From the NCBI GenBank assembly GCA_036874045.1, contig JAZBRI010000003.1, positions 20,313,501 through 20,377,500 on the forward strand: a stretch of 64,000 bases of DNA, read 5' to 3'. How positions within the stretch are numbered: position 1 is the first letter of the stretch; the number at the start of each line of letters is the position of its first letter. Positions 33,801 through 45,594 of this stretch are shown here, piece by piece. The notes under the pieces are model-generated. The model saw nothing but the letters and a program-made list of their open reading frames with translations. It was not told the origin of the DNA and searched no databases. The translations under genes were made by a program, and so were the position numbers. Source of the DNA: Cymodocea nodosa (taxonomy: Eukaryota; Streptophyta; Magnoliopsida; Alismatales; Cymodoceaceae).

Positions 33801-35874
33801 TTGTGACAGTGTCAACCAGCTATATTACTGTGACTTGACTTCACTTCCGGAAGGCATCAAAGGCTTCAAGCGTACAGGAATGCTCCCCTTCACCAAGCTT
33901 GTCGACAGATTTGAAGCATGTTACACGTATGTTGCAAACGACGACACTAAATTCACATTTGTGACGAATAAAGAAGCTCCTAAAAATAAGGTCGTCCGTG
34001 TGGATCTTAAAGATCCAAAAGTCTGGACAGATGTTGTGGTAGAATCTAAAAAGGATGTGTTAGAAATAGTCCGTGCCGGTAATGGAGACAAAATGATGGT
34101 TTGCTACATGAATGATGTCAAGCATACTCTTCAGGTAAGAGATTTGGAGAGTGGTAGGATGCTGCACCAACTGCCACTAGACATTGGTTCCATCAGTGGA
34201 GTTACTGGAAATCGTTACGACACTGAGGTTCTCGTTGGATTCACCAGCTTCCTGACCCCTGGAATTATTTTCAAATGTGATCTATCAACGGAGGTTCCAG
34301 AGATGAAGATCTTTAAAGAGATTTCTCTTCCTGGATTTGATCGTGAAGATTTTGAAGTCAAGCAGGTATCATTTCAAATTTTTTCTGCTAAGTTCTTCCT
34401 ATATGTTGAATAAAACATGTTTCAATTTCTTGCGAATGGAATTGTTACAGCAACTCCGTGTTGCTTGGTCTACCTATTTGTTTGTGATTCCTTGGTGGGT
34501 CTGGCCCTTAGGTTTTCATATCAAGCAAGGACGATACCAAAGTGCCAATGTTTATTTTTGCCAAGAGGAACACACCAATGGATGGATCAAATCCAACATT
34601 GTTGTACGGATACGGGGGATTTAATGTCAGTCTTACGCCTACGTTTAGTGTTAACCGAATTGTACTTGCAAGACATCTTGGGGTTGTCTTCTGCATCGCA
34701 AATATTCGAGGAGGTGGTGAATATGGGAGGGAATGGCACAAATCAGGAACACTTTCCAAGAAACAAAACTGTTTTGATGACTTCATTTCTGCTGCTGAAT
34801 ACCTTGTGTCCTCTGGTTATACAAATCCAAGAAAGTTGTGCATAGAGGGGGGAAGCAATGGTGGACTCCTGGTTGCAGCTTGCATGAATCAGGTTGGAAA
34901 ATGACTGTAGGAAAAGAAAAGAAATCTAGTCCTTATTTCTTGTCTGTACTGTGTTTCCTCTAACTCATACATTCAGGAGATTTAGAGAACTTTAATTTGT
35001 TGACCACAGCGACCAGATCTGTTCGGCTGTGTTCTCGCACATGTTGGTGTTATGGACATGTTGCGTTTTCACAAGTTCACCATAGGTAACTTCTTCTCCA
35101 GCCACACAATATATCTTCAACAGATTTTTACTTTTTTCAGAGAAGTCTGATAATGTTTATATCGGCAGGTCATGCATGGACAACTGATTTTGGTTGTTCA
35201 GACAAAGAGGAAGAATTTCACTGGCTAGTCAAGTATGAAAATCCAGAGATAATCACTTGCATTTCTAGGATTAGATAAGGTTTTAATCAAGCAATACCTT
35301 CCCTGTTCCATATTCATTTGTATATTTTACCTATGATTTCTTTTTAGATACTCACCACTTCACAACGTGAAAAGACCATGGGAACGTAGGACTCTTCCGC
35401 TGAAGAACTGTCAGTATCCATCCATCATATTGTTAACCGCTGATCATGATGATCGAGTGGTGCCGTTACATTCATTAAAAATGTTGGCAGTGAGTCTGCT
35501 TCTTTTTGCTGTTCTGGTCACGTGGATTCTATTCTCCCGCAAATCATGAAAGCTTAATAAATTAGATCATTCCTCAATCCTGCTCAATTTAATGCTGATG
35601 TTGCTCTGCAGACCATGCAGTATGTCCTTTGCACAAGTGTCAAGGATGGTCGGCAAACAAACCCGATTATCGCGCGAATTGACTCGAAGGCTGGGCATGG
35701 GTGTGGTCGATCTACCCAGAAAATGGTTTGAACGCTACTTCTTGAACCTATGGAAGCATTCAGTTAAGACACTTGCTGATTACCAATCTATTTCTCACTA
35801 CATTGCAGATTAATGAAGCAGCAGATCGTTATGGATTTATGGCTAAAATAATGCAGCTGTATTGGATTGTTTAA
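30844..35874 (+). CDS. POP: Prolyl oligopeptidase (S9A serine peptidase), 11 exons
   Basis: Exons by GT/AG junctions and reading frame: 30844-30953, 31028-31448, 31536-31606, 32496-32652, 33775-34365, 34512-34892, 35010-35085, 35169-35232, 35348-35489, 35612-35725, 35809-35874. They sum to 2,193 nt with no stop until TAA 35872-35874, giving 730 residues, normal for the family. The enzyme cleaves short peptides after proline, usually in the cytosol. The N-terminus ([18 protein letters not shown]) and the seven-blade propeller precede the hydrolase domain with [17 protein letters not shown] and EGGSNGG. Catalytic triad Ser565, Asp658 (ADHDDRVVP) and His700 (KAGHGCG) are all present, as is substrate-binding Arg660. 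No signal peptide. Exons 1-2 are GC-rich, later exons are not. Intron 4 (1.1 kb) hosts an antisense pseudogene; intron 3 (0.9 kb) shows nothing recognisable. Start chosen as the first ATG in the conserved frame. Appears functional. Confidence 0.95.
33014..33614 (-). pseudogene. Werner-like 3'-5' exonuclease pseudogene in POP intron 4
   Basis: Read on the minus strand from ATG 33614 ([14 protein letters not shown]), the pieces follow the plant Werner-like (RNase D / DEDDy) exonuclease order in three frames: [19 protein letters not shown], then LDMEstop[15 protein letters not shown] (DxE motif present, its Trp codon now TAG), [37 protein letters not shown], and finally [19 protein letters not shown]. 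In the last motif the Tyr of YxxxD is His. No introns are visible. At least three frameshifts and one nonsense codon make it dead. The block is GC-rich, unlike the AT-rich intron around it, and lies antisense to POP transcription. It is a retrocopy or a duplicated intronless family member; the open plus-strand frame over the same region is an artefact. Confidence 0.75.
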
Positions 35875-37011
35875 TACAGTGTGCATATCATGGAACGTAA
35901 CTCAGTCTTGATGTTGTTCCAGTTGATTAGTTGTGGTTGGAAGAGGGTTAACCCAATTTCAATGTTTTGTTCCATTTACTAGATGTAAGAAAGCAGCGTT
36001 CACTTTCCAAAGCCCACAAGCTGAAAGTACGTATCCCGTTCCAATAATTGTCGGTCCCAGAGTTGGAGTCTTCCTATTTTCAGGCTACTCATGAAAAAGG
36101 AATGCAAGTACATGTAAGATAGGAGAGAGTGTCGTCTCATGAATGTACTTTTTATATGTCAAACAATAAGGTTTCCAAAGGCGGCCTACCTAGAGGAGGC
36201 TGTAGCTAAATTCAATGTTGTCTCTCTTTTTTGTAATAATTCTCAAAAAGGGTAAAAAGGAAAAAAGAGTGTTAATTTCTAGGTTAAAGTCTCATCTGCA
36301 GTGAGTGGTAGCAGGACCTGGTACTTAATTTGTGGTTAGATTACCGTAAGGTCGTTTAATATTACAATTTTAATATTTTTATTTTTATTTCTAAACTTGG
36401 TCTTTCTCCTAGGGGCGCACCTCCTTCAATAGCACTAAACTAGTCCAACAAGACGTACGCACATGGTGGTAGGGGGGGGCAACGACAATGGCCAGCACCA
36501 GCCAAGGGAAGGGGTACACAAAAAGAGAGCAACAGCGGCACGGTGAGACACACTTGGTGAGCGTGCATCAGCTGTAGCTATGTGATGTGCATCGGCTATC
36601 GGTGATAGGGAATAGGCTTTAGGGAATGTATTGCGTTCCCTCGTTTTGGCGAAGATGGAAGTAGGAAGACGTAGGACGTAGGTGATGGTCAGGAAGATAG
36701 TGTGGAAGTGGACGAAAGAAAGAAGTGGCTCTGAGGTTGCCTCGGTTTGGTATCCTCCCCTCTCACTAGATCGGTGTATCAACGGTGGCCCTTCACGTTC
36801 CTTTACTAAACGTCATCCCAAAATTTTTTAGTCATTAATCTCCCCATGTGATCATGTTCGGCAAGGTCTGCGCATTAGTTGATCACCCACCTCCTTGTCA
36901 AGAAAGGAAACATGAATATTGGATGAATTCAGATCCCCTCTTGAAGCTTGAGTTGGGTAGGCAGCCTTCCCTGCTTACGTAAAAATCTCAAAAGGCCTAA
37001 AAAAACATTTA
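35875..37011. other. POP 3' flank and intergenic sequence
   Basis: The first 350 bases probably hold the POP 3' UTR (AT-rich, no other gene). The rest is intergenic, including a GC-richer patch at 36420-36780 with no conserved protein in either strand. The Harbinger target duplicate TTA is at 37009-37011. Confidence 0.5.
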
Positions 37012-38428
37012 GGGGGGGTTAGTGCACATCGGAATTCATGGAAATGAAATTAAAGTTCAAACTTTCCTTTTGTAAGTCGTTAGTGTGCATGTCAATTGAC
37101 GTAAAGGAATTATACACATTTCCGTCCATATAAAAGATTCAATTTCCATTTCCGGCTCAAATTTTCCCACCCTCGCGCACACGATTTTCGCCCTCTCGCG
37201 CGTGCACTCACCCTCCCTCACGCTCACCGTTGCCGTCGCACTCGCACTTGTGCTCGTCATCACGCTTGCCGCTCGCACTCGCCCTCACAATCGTCGTCGT
37301 ACTCGCATTGGCACTCGCGCTCACTGTCACGCTCACTGCTTGCCCTCACGGAAACCTCCTACGTGTAGCATCGTCGAAACCTCCTTGCACCAAAACCACC
37401 CCTGCCCTCGCTGTTGCCTGAAGATGCCGTAGTCACCTGAAACTTCCACTATCACCTGAAGCTGCCGCTGTCGCTCAAAGCTGTTGTCGCCCGTCGTTGC
37501 CCACCCAATAGGTTTGGCCTAAAGATACAAATCTTTATTCACTTTCAATAAACTCGAAGTGCCGTTGTTTTTTGCACTATAATAGCATCTGATACACGAG
37601 TGCGATGGATGAATATTTTTTTCCCCAATTTTATTGCATGCTTTACTAATGCATGAAGGTAATAAACCAGATCTCATGTTTATAATACTAGTCAAACATG
37701 TTTAAGTGGAAAGAAAGTGTTGACTCTATCATGTTTGACCGATGAAAATCTAAATAGATTGTTGTTGTTAACCAAGGGATCTGCTAATGGTGATGTTTGC
37801 TTGAGCCAGCAACAAGTTGATGCTAAAAAACGTCTTCTTGAGTTGATAAGTTTCTCTGTACTTTTGAACTAGTATTACATATATTTTGTAGGGTAATTTT
37901 CCCTTGGAACAAATCAATTAAAAAGTTACTTTCAAGACAGCGTATGAGTTATCAGCCACATTTTTAATGACTTACCGATTCCATGCTCTATTCTTCAGCA
38001 TACACCTTTTTGCATAATTATACTGCTACCTAGAATATGTAATCAAAATTTCTCTTTCGATTGGTAGCCTTTTATCTTGTGAATGATTAACTTAGTTTTG
38101 ATTCGTTAATATGAAAATTTGTAAATTTACTTGCAAAATGGTTTTCTTGCACATGTTACAAATTTTAATCCCAACATTCCTGATTTTCACCTATACTTTT
38201 TACATTTGTGAAGTTATTTCATAAGCAAGTAGGTACTTTTCTTATTTGCTGGATTTGTACATTTGATGCTAATTTATTATATCTAATTTTCATGGTATTT
38301 GCAAATGCATATGAATATTTGCAAATGCATAGAATGTAATGGTATTTGCAAATGCATATGAATATTTTTATTATTGTTGTTATTCCATATGTTTTATTGT
38401 AGTTGTTGAAACTGTGCTTGTGTAGAAA

Positions 38429-39460
38429 ATGAGTACTCCTGATAAGGGAAGGACAGGTGGAGGTAGAAGTTACATTAGTTGGAATGCTGAAGCAGATGCG
38501 TATTTCTTAGATATTTTAGTAGAAGTATTGAATGAAGGAAATAAGAAAACTCATGATGGAAAAATCAAATGTAGCACTTGAGATGAAGTAATTGAAAAAT
38601 ACAATACTAGAAGAAACACAGGTATCACAAGGAAGAATGTAGAAAGTCGCTTAAAAACTTGGCGACTAATGTATCAAAATTACTCCAAAATTGCCAACCA
38701 GAGTGGATGGGGTTGGAATTTCATCCAAGGTTACACTGACATTGATGATGATATTTGGAAAGAGTTCGTTAAGGTTAATTTTTTAATCACTTATGACTTT
38801 AAAATATTGTAATCTTTATCTTTTTTCATTTGACTACAATTTTCTTTTTATAAGCACATCCAGAGTGTGAAAGCTACAAAGGCAAACCATACTTGATATT
38901 TGAGCAATTGCAACAAATATTTGAAGGTAGTATGGCCACTAGGAATATGGCTAAACAAGGTGATGAGGTAGAGTTTGTACCAAACACGTAGGATGTGGAA
39001 ATGAACACTTTCAATACCACTCAGGAAACAATGGACATGGATTCTGATTTACCTCCTTCATCAGGAGGAAGTTCAAGGGTGGCAATTGAGAAGAAGAAGA
39101 GACGAGCAAGACCTCATGCAATGTCCCATCAAATCATAGCAGATTCATTTAAAGATGCATCAAAAGCCATTATGCATGTGTGAAATAGATCAACAAAATC
39201 AAGCTACACGGAACGAACAATTTAAATAGTTGGTTGATACACAAAAAAAATTAGTTGAAGTATAGGAAAGGTTGGTTGATATTAAAGAAAAGACTAAAAA
39301 CTATTTAGATCATGTTGTTGCAGCGTTACTTCAGATTGAAGGTCTTTCTACAGAAGAACAATATGAAGCTATGGAGTTATTCCAAAAGCTAGAATTTTGT
39401 AAAATGTTCTTAAGTTTACCAGCACAAATGCGTTATGGATGGTTGAGGTTTAGAAAGTGA
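38429..39460 (+). pseudogene. Harbinger ORF1, Myb/SANT-like DNA-binding protein
   Basis: Starts MSTPDKGRTGGGRSYISWNA; the Myb/SANT-like domain continues through VEVLNEGN, TGITRKNVESRLKTW, SGWGWNF and DIDDDIWKEFVK. An intron (GT after AAG near 38774, AG before CACATCCAG at about 38855) joins it to HPECESYKGKPYLIFEQL. The C-terminal part contains a Lys/Arg-rich nuclear-signal-like stretch (EKKKRRARPHAM) and a helix-rich tail (LLQIEGLSTEEQYEAM). Damage: TGA at 38579 replacing a Trp codon, TAG near 38990, a frameshift at about 39180 and a TAG near 39264. This accessory protein works with the transposase in binding and nuclear import in known PIF/Ping-like elements. Confidence 0.82.
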
Positions 39461-39784
39461 ACATATGGTTACAATGGATGAAATGTTTGTTTTGTGCATG
39501 AATTCACTTTCTTTCCAATCTTGAACTTCTTGTGTTTATAAAGTGTTTTCGTGAATGTAATCTTTTATGGATGGAATCTTTTTGTGGAAGGTCATATATG
39601 GATGAAATGTAAAATGGATATTATATATTGAAATGTGAAATGACTTATCATTATGAAATGTAAAATGCTTTTTATTAGTTGAAACATCGAATGTCTTTTA
39701 TTTTCTTAAAAATGTGAAATGTCTTTTATATATTGAAATGTAAAATGGTAAATTCGTAATATTCTTGTTATTTTGTAGGTGAGG

Positions 39785-41169
39785 ATGAATCTCAGTGACA
39801 TGTTTACTACTACAGTTGATAATGCAATTTCATTCATACTGGATGAAGAAGTGGCTAGAAGAAGGCGACTACGTCTATTAATGTCATGGACAATTTTAGC
39901 AAAAATGGCAAGTACGTCACTATTACTATACAATAACACAAGTTGTATATATAGTAAAGAATGTGTAGATTACATTAAGAGATTACTAGATCCTTGTCAA
40001 CCTCATCAAACTTACAATTGTCAGAGGATTTACAGAATGAGTCAAAGTGTGTTTAAAAGTTTTTGTTCTTTAATGAGAAATGAAGGAGTTATTGCTGATA
40101 CCGACAACATTAGTGTAGAAGAGAAATTTGCCATGTTCCTTGTCACAGTAGGGCAAAATCAAAGGTATGGAGTAACAGTTGAGCGATTTAGTCGTTCAAG
40201 TTGGAGTGTTAGCAAATACTTTAATGAAGTATTAAATGCTATAATACGTCTACATCATGTGCTTATAGCAAGACCTTCATCTTCAACACCAAGTCGAATT
40301 GCAGATGATGTAAATGTTTATCCATATTTTAAGGTATGTATTCACTTTTGTAATGTCCTTGTAGTTTTTATCTTATTTAAGGAATAAGATTAAATGATGT
40401 TTAATGTGTATAGGATTGCATTGGAGCTATTGATGGTACTCATATCAAAGCAACTATTTTTGGACAAGAAACAGCTAGATTTAGAAATAGGAAAGGTGAA
40501 TTGTCTCAAAATGTGATGGCAGCATGTAATTTTGATATGAGATTTACATATATTTTAGCTGGTTGGGAAGGATCAGCAGCTGATGCTCGTATCTTTCAAG
40601 ATGCAATTAGTAGACCTAATGGTTTCAAAGTTCCTCCAGATAAATGCACTTAGTATATTTTCAAGTAATATGCACATTATCATATTAATTTCTATTCTTC
40701 TGTAGATAAGTTTTACTTGGTAGATGTTGGATATCTCAATCGACTAGAGTATATTTGCCCATTTCGAGGTGTACGCTATCATTTATCTGATTATGTTAAT
40801 AATAGACTTCCTAGTAATGTTGTAGAAAACTTTAACTACAGGCATTCACAACTAAGAACAGTCATTGAGCGTACATTTGGAGTTGTGAAACATCGTTTTT
40901 CAATCTTACAAGGTCAGATGCCATATCCATATGAAACACAAGTGAAGATTGTGATCGCATGTTTTTTACTTCACAATTTCATTTGATTGGCTGATAAAGA
41001 AGATTTACTTGAAGATTTGCAAGATGAGTTAGAAGAATTAAATATTACTGATGATATACAACCAACAGGAGAAGTGCATATGGATGTACATTCACAGGTT
41101 CGAACGAGTCAAGAACAACGAAAAGAATTAGCTGATAAGATGCGTGAGGATATGATGATGGCAATGTAG
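39785..41169 (+). pseudogene. Harbinger ORF2, DDE_Tnp_4 transposase
   Basis: Exon 1 39785-40333 (MNLSDMFTTTVDN), intron to 40413, exon 2 40414-40639, intron to 40705, exon 3 40706-41169. Catalytic residues are readable: Asp in IGAIDGTHIKA, Asp in YLVDVGYLNR and Glu in TVIERTFGVVKHR. The tail is acidic (EDLLEDLQDELEELN). Two lesions are visible: the second donor reads CAG-ATAAAT instead of CAG-GTAAAT, and a TGA at 40984 follows LLHNFI, 61 codons before the final TAG. A frame this well preserved suggests recent activity. The transposase cuts and joins DNA at the TIRs with TTA target preference. Confidence 0.87.
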
Positions 41170-41574
41170 GATGGAAGGACTATTTAAGTCCATTTATATT
41201 ATACCTTTGGATCTTAATAAGTAATAAGTAGAATGCTTTGTATCTTTGGACTATTGTGTAGATTGATGTTGTAATACTTTGAATGCTTTGTACTTTTAGA
41301 CTACTTTTTTAAATTTATGTTGTAATAATTAGAGCATGTATACTTTTTCAAGTCATTAATATTATTTTCATTTTTAAAAATAAAATTACAGATTGATGTA
41401 TTAATTACACAATTTTAGGTAGTGTTTTATAATATATTTTGGTTGAAATCTTAAATCTATTAGTTCAAACCATAGATTATAAATTATTCTTATTATTTTA
41501 ATCTTTAAATACAATTTAGTTTAAAATACATATACATATATACATACATATACATATATATATATTTATTTATA

Positions 41575-42075
41575 TATATATAAAGTATCGATTGAACCGA
41601 ACAACCAATTCAAAAAATATATATACATATATATATATTTATATATATAAAAAGTATTGGTTGAATCGAACATGTTCGATTCAACAAATTCAAAAAATAT
41701 ATATACATATATATATATTTATATATATAAAAAGTATCGGTTGAACTGAACATGATCGGTTCAACCGATACAAATATATATACATATATATATATTTATA
41801 TATATAAAAAGTATCGGTTGAACCGAACATTATCGATTCAACCGATACAAATATATATACATATATATATTTATATATATAAAAAGTATCGGTTGAACCG
41901 AACATGATCGGTTCAACCGATACAAATATATATACATATATATATATATTTATATATATAAAAAGTATCGATTGAACCGAACATGATCGGTTCAACGATA
42001 CAAATATATATACATATATATATATATAAAGTATCGATTGAACTGAACATGTTCGGTTCAACTAATTCAAAAATA
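41575..42075. repeat. Tandem array of about 7 units with CGGTTGAACCG hairpins
   Basis: Units of roughly 70-80 bp each contain an AT run (TATATACATATATATATATT) and a long dyad GTATCGGTTGAACCGA, ACATGA, TCGGTTCAACCGATAC, with arms of about 15 bp. Units differ by point changes in the arms (CGATTG, CGGTTGAACTG) that are not always compensated on the other arm. Open minus-strand frames here translate the AT repeat and are not genes. The array lies in the 3' non-coding part of the Harbinger element. Confidence 0.9.
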
Positions 42076-42980
42076 TCATAAAAAATTACAAATATGCAGA
42101 GCCCTCTACTCAACCGATTAATATATATATATATATAACATAAATTATCGGTTAAATCGAAAGATCATCGATTCAACCGTTTTCAATATTAATAAATATT
42201 AATAGTTTATAATCTATCAGTTGAACCAATATATTTACGGTTCAACCATTTTTCAATAAGTAAATATGTAAATAATAATAATATATTAGCAAATATTTTG
42301 TTCTTCTGCTCAACAAAGACATTCTCGGTTTTACCAAGTTAAGTAAATATACATACATCTTTATTAAAATAATAATGGTAAACAATGGATTAATAATGAT
42401 ATAACATCTTTATATTATTTTTTAAAAAATTATAAATACACATAAAATATAATATAATAATTAAAATAATATAAAAAATTTAAGAAAAAGAGAGAATAAT
42501 ATTAGACATATATATCTAAGAATTAATAATAAAAATAATAATAAAATTTAATTTACAAAGAAAAAATGAAGATGTAGATTTTTAATGGTAAAAGTATGCT
42601 TATCTTTTAGGGACCTTTTGCATTTTGATGATTATTATTCTATATTTCCTAATGTACAATTAAAAACATTTAATGTACATAATTATATTTGAATATCAAA
42701 TAAATTAATATTATTTTTAGGTGTAAATATAAAATTACAAATTAATGTATCAATTATACAATTTTAAGTAGTGTATTAGAATTTATTTCATTATTTTTTC
42801 AATTTCTAAACATTCTGGCGTGCACTAAAACCCCATAGGAATTCTAACTTTCTAAACTTTCCGATAGGTGCACTAAACCCCTATGGAAATTCTGACATTC
42901 CAGACATTCTATTTCCTTTCCTTCTGAACTTTCCATTTCATTTCCGTCTGAACTTTCCAACATACACTAACAGCCCCTTA

Positions 42981-43650
42981 GGTGCGATCTTTTGATTAAC
43001 ACGTCGAATCAACGACTGTTGCTAGTAGGGCTCAGGGTAAAGGTAAAACTTAGTCCCTAACTTGGATCCCCTACTACTCCTTACGAGATTGATCAGCATA
43101 TTTCTCCATTTGATTTTAGGCTTGCAATAGATTTTGTTGTAACTGCTCATCAACAAAGGCCTACCATAAGGCTTTTGGGTTCATAAAGATCGTTCATTTG
43201 CAAAGCACAACTTCATTCCAATGGACGGGGGAGTTGCTCCCTACGTGAAGGGCAACAAATACTACTACGATAGGAACGAAGAGTTATGTTTATTAACTTT
43301 TAACAAAAGATTAACATACTTTTGGAAAAGTTCTTCAAAATACTTATCTTATCCTTAAGTTATCATTGTTTAACAAAACATTAGTATACTTTAACAACAT
43401 CAGAAGTTTGGTAAAAAAATATTTAGCATACTTATAAAGTTTAATACAAGCCGTAAATTTTAATAGAAAACTTTTAGCGTACTCATAAACTACCTCTAGA
43501 GTATTTCATATTGCTCAAAAGCACCAAGAGACATTCAGTCAATAAGTCTTGATGCGATGAGTTCAAAATTGGTGAATAACTCTCTTGTAGTTGGCTTTTG
43601 AAATTTCATAAGTGCATTTTCAATGTTTTAATTAATTAATTAAGTATACT
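42981..43650. other. Intergenic, no gene
   Basis: AT-rich sequence right of the Harbinger element. No ORF with recognisable homology. A short phrase resembling retrotransposon non-coding sequence begins near 43500. Confidence 0.5.
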
Positions 43651-43654
43651 AGGA

Positions 43655-43880
43655 TAAGAAAGGACTAAAGATGGTGATCCATAAAGGACTCAACATGGAT
43701 AGAGAAAATAGAATAAAAGGGAGCAAGACTAGCATAAAGGACTAAAGTTGGTGATCCATCGAGGGCTCATCATGGATAGAGAAAACAAAATAAAGGGAAG
43801 CAGGATTAGGATAAGAAAGGACTAAAGTTGGTGATCCATAAAAGACTCATCATGGGAGAAAATAGAATAACTGGAAAAAC
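43655..43880. repeat. Three-copy tandem repeat, period about 78 bp
   Basis: The phrase AAGGACTAAAG.TGGTGATCCA, followed by AAAGGACTCA.CATGG and ATAGAGAAAA, occurs three times with small differences. No coding frame is kept. Confidence 0.85.
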
Positions 43881-43899
43881 TTAAATGCAAGGAACGTAT

Positions 43900-44400
43900 A
43901 TTCCCCAAGTAAAACAATAAGAGATAATCTGCAAACTACAATGTTTGAGTAAGCACTCCAAATACATAAAGGAAAAAGTGTTAAGACACCTCACATACAC
44001 CCAAGTCACTCAACCTCTACGTTGTCCCTAAATGGATGCAAGTTGATATAGGCATTTCTTAGTTAGGTGGCTTTTACTTAATTGCAATTAGGGTAACATG
44101 TCTTAAGTGAAAAAAGATGACGGAAGTGAATGGTCTTGATTCATACGGGAAGAGGTAGAAGAGATGAGAAAGTTCAAAACTAAGGGGCTGAAGAGGTGAG
44201 GAGCATGGTGCATAATTTCCTTATGTAATTAAGGAGGAAATGTTCTATGTGTTTCTAAGTATCTTAACAAGATGTGTGTGTGGAAAATTCAAGTTAATCT
44301 TAATGCAGAAACTGAAATTATAAAAGCAAACTATGATTTTCTGCATACTAATCAAGTATAGCAAAGAAAAGAAATGCAATGACATGAACTGAAACTAAAG
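43900..44400. repeat. Dispersed non-coding repeat, copy 1 (diverged)
   Basis: Weak but ordered similarity to 49910-50480 and 50893-51470. It has a phrase about listed cytosine-rich ends (CACTCAACCT), then a GTGTGTGTG-type stretch followed by TTCAAGTTAATCTTAATGCA. The context is a non-coding retrotransposon derivative; family unknown. Confidence 0.4.
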
Positions 44401-45560
44401 CATTCAAAATCATATGCATATGCTTGATAACTGCCATTATCATGTAACATTAAAAGAGACAGGTCAAGGAAGAGCCAAATCTAAGTCAGATCAATAAATT
44501 GACTTCCAAAACCACTTCTGAAATCAATCAAGAATTCCCATGGAGTTTCAAATCTTGTGGTAAAATGGATCATCCTTTCATGTATATGCTAAAAACAAGC
44601 GATGGAGGTGCAATCTTTACCTCTCAAATTGAAATCCAAAGTGAAACCTTAATGGAAAATTCTTTCTCAAAATTCAAATTAAATTGTGATAAAACAAACT
44701 AATAAGGCATTTTTAAAAGGATCTAATCAAAATTATGCTAGATAACAAACAATGAGAATGCAGGATCAGTTTAGCACATCAATCTACATTAAAACCCCTA
44801 AAAATACAGAAAAAATGGACTACATCCTCAAAATGACAAAAAAACCTTAAAGAATTTAGAAAAATAAAGCTAAAATGTAGATTTTAAGTTATGCTAACTC
44901 CGATTTCCAAGAAGGATATCTCCAGACGTATAGATCAAATGATAATAAACTAAAAACAATCTGAACGACTAAAACAAAAGAGTGCTGCAAAATGACCTAC
45001 CACCAAAGGGCAAGATTAATCGATTGATGAAGAACAACACAAAGATCAACATCTGAAGGACTTCTGAGAACTCACGGCTGTAATGACATGCAATTGGAAC
45101 TCCAAGAAACACAACATCGGAAGCTCAAGAAGCTGTAAGGATTGCCACCAGCCAAAAAGGTCACCCTGCCAAAAGTTCCATGCAAAAAGGTCCACTTGCC
45201 AAAAGATCCACCTGAAGTCATGGAAAAAGGATCCAAAAGAAGTTGTGGAGGCCCTCTTTTATAGGGACACCCAAATGAAAGTTTAGTTTGAAAGGGTTGT
45301 TGGATGAAGCACAAAACACTCAATTGGTCTAGTTGGATGAATAAATTGGGGAAGTTACAACTGGTGAGGTGGATGATCGTTAAATTAGCTATGCAACATG
45401 GTGTCACCACGTGAAACTGATGTAGACAATTCGTGGCATGCAAAGTCAAGAAGGAAATGTCCAAAAGCACCCCAAGTTCAGCACATGGCATAATCTAATA
45501 GGTGTGAGATGATAAACCCTTGTTCTGGAGTTCTACCTTGGGAAAATCCAGGCAAAAACA
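44401..45560. other. Non-coding, probable large retroelement derivative
   Basis: No recognisable protein. Short internal repetition occurs at 45125-45235 (CCAAAAAGGTC, CCAAAAGTTCC, AAAAAGGTCC, CCAAAAGATCC). ORFs on either strand lack domains and are rejected as genes. Confidence 0.45.
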
Positions 45561-45594
45561 TGGATATCTGCAATGGAATGCTAGGAAGGAATCC

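Larger units (their letters stand above)
37012..42977 (+). mobile_element. PIF/Harbinger DNA transposon, near-complete
   Basis: A 5.97-kb element bounded by inverted terminal repeats: left GGGGGGGTTAGTGCAC.., right (complement) GGGGCTGTTAGTGTATG.., both leading into GGAAATGAAAT. It is flanked by the 3-bp duplication TTA on both sides (37009-37011 and 42978-42980), the hallmark of PIF/Harbinger. Inside are the two expected genes in the same orientation, a Myb/SANT-like ORF1 and a DDE transposase ORF2. There is a C/T/G-rich minisatellite-like 5' segment (37160-37500, CTCGCACTCG-type) and a hairpin-rich array in the 3' part. Both genes have a few inactivating changes. Confidence 0.9.

Noticed and set aside
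37202..37432. Overlapping frames in the CTCGCACTCG-rich segment
   Set aside because: Low-complexity C/T/G repeats within the Harbinger 5' region; open in several frames at once.
41575..42075. CRISPR-like array (repeats with spacers)
   Set aside because: Units are tandem AT-rich repeats without unique spacers, inside a eukaryotic transposon.
41690..42113. Minus-strand frames of 123 and 66 residues
   Set aside because: They translate the AT/hairpin satellite (repeated Tyr-Ile) and exist only because the unit length keeps a frame.
45072..45491. 139-residue minus-strand ORF
   Set aside because: No known domain, in a repeat-rich non-coding region with short internal duplications.
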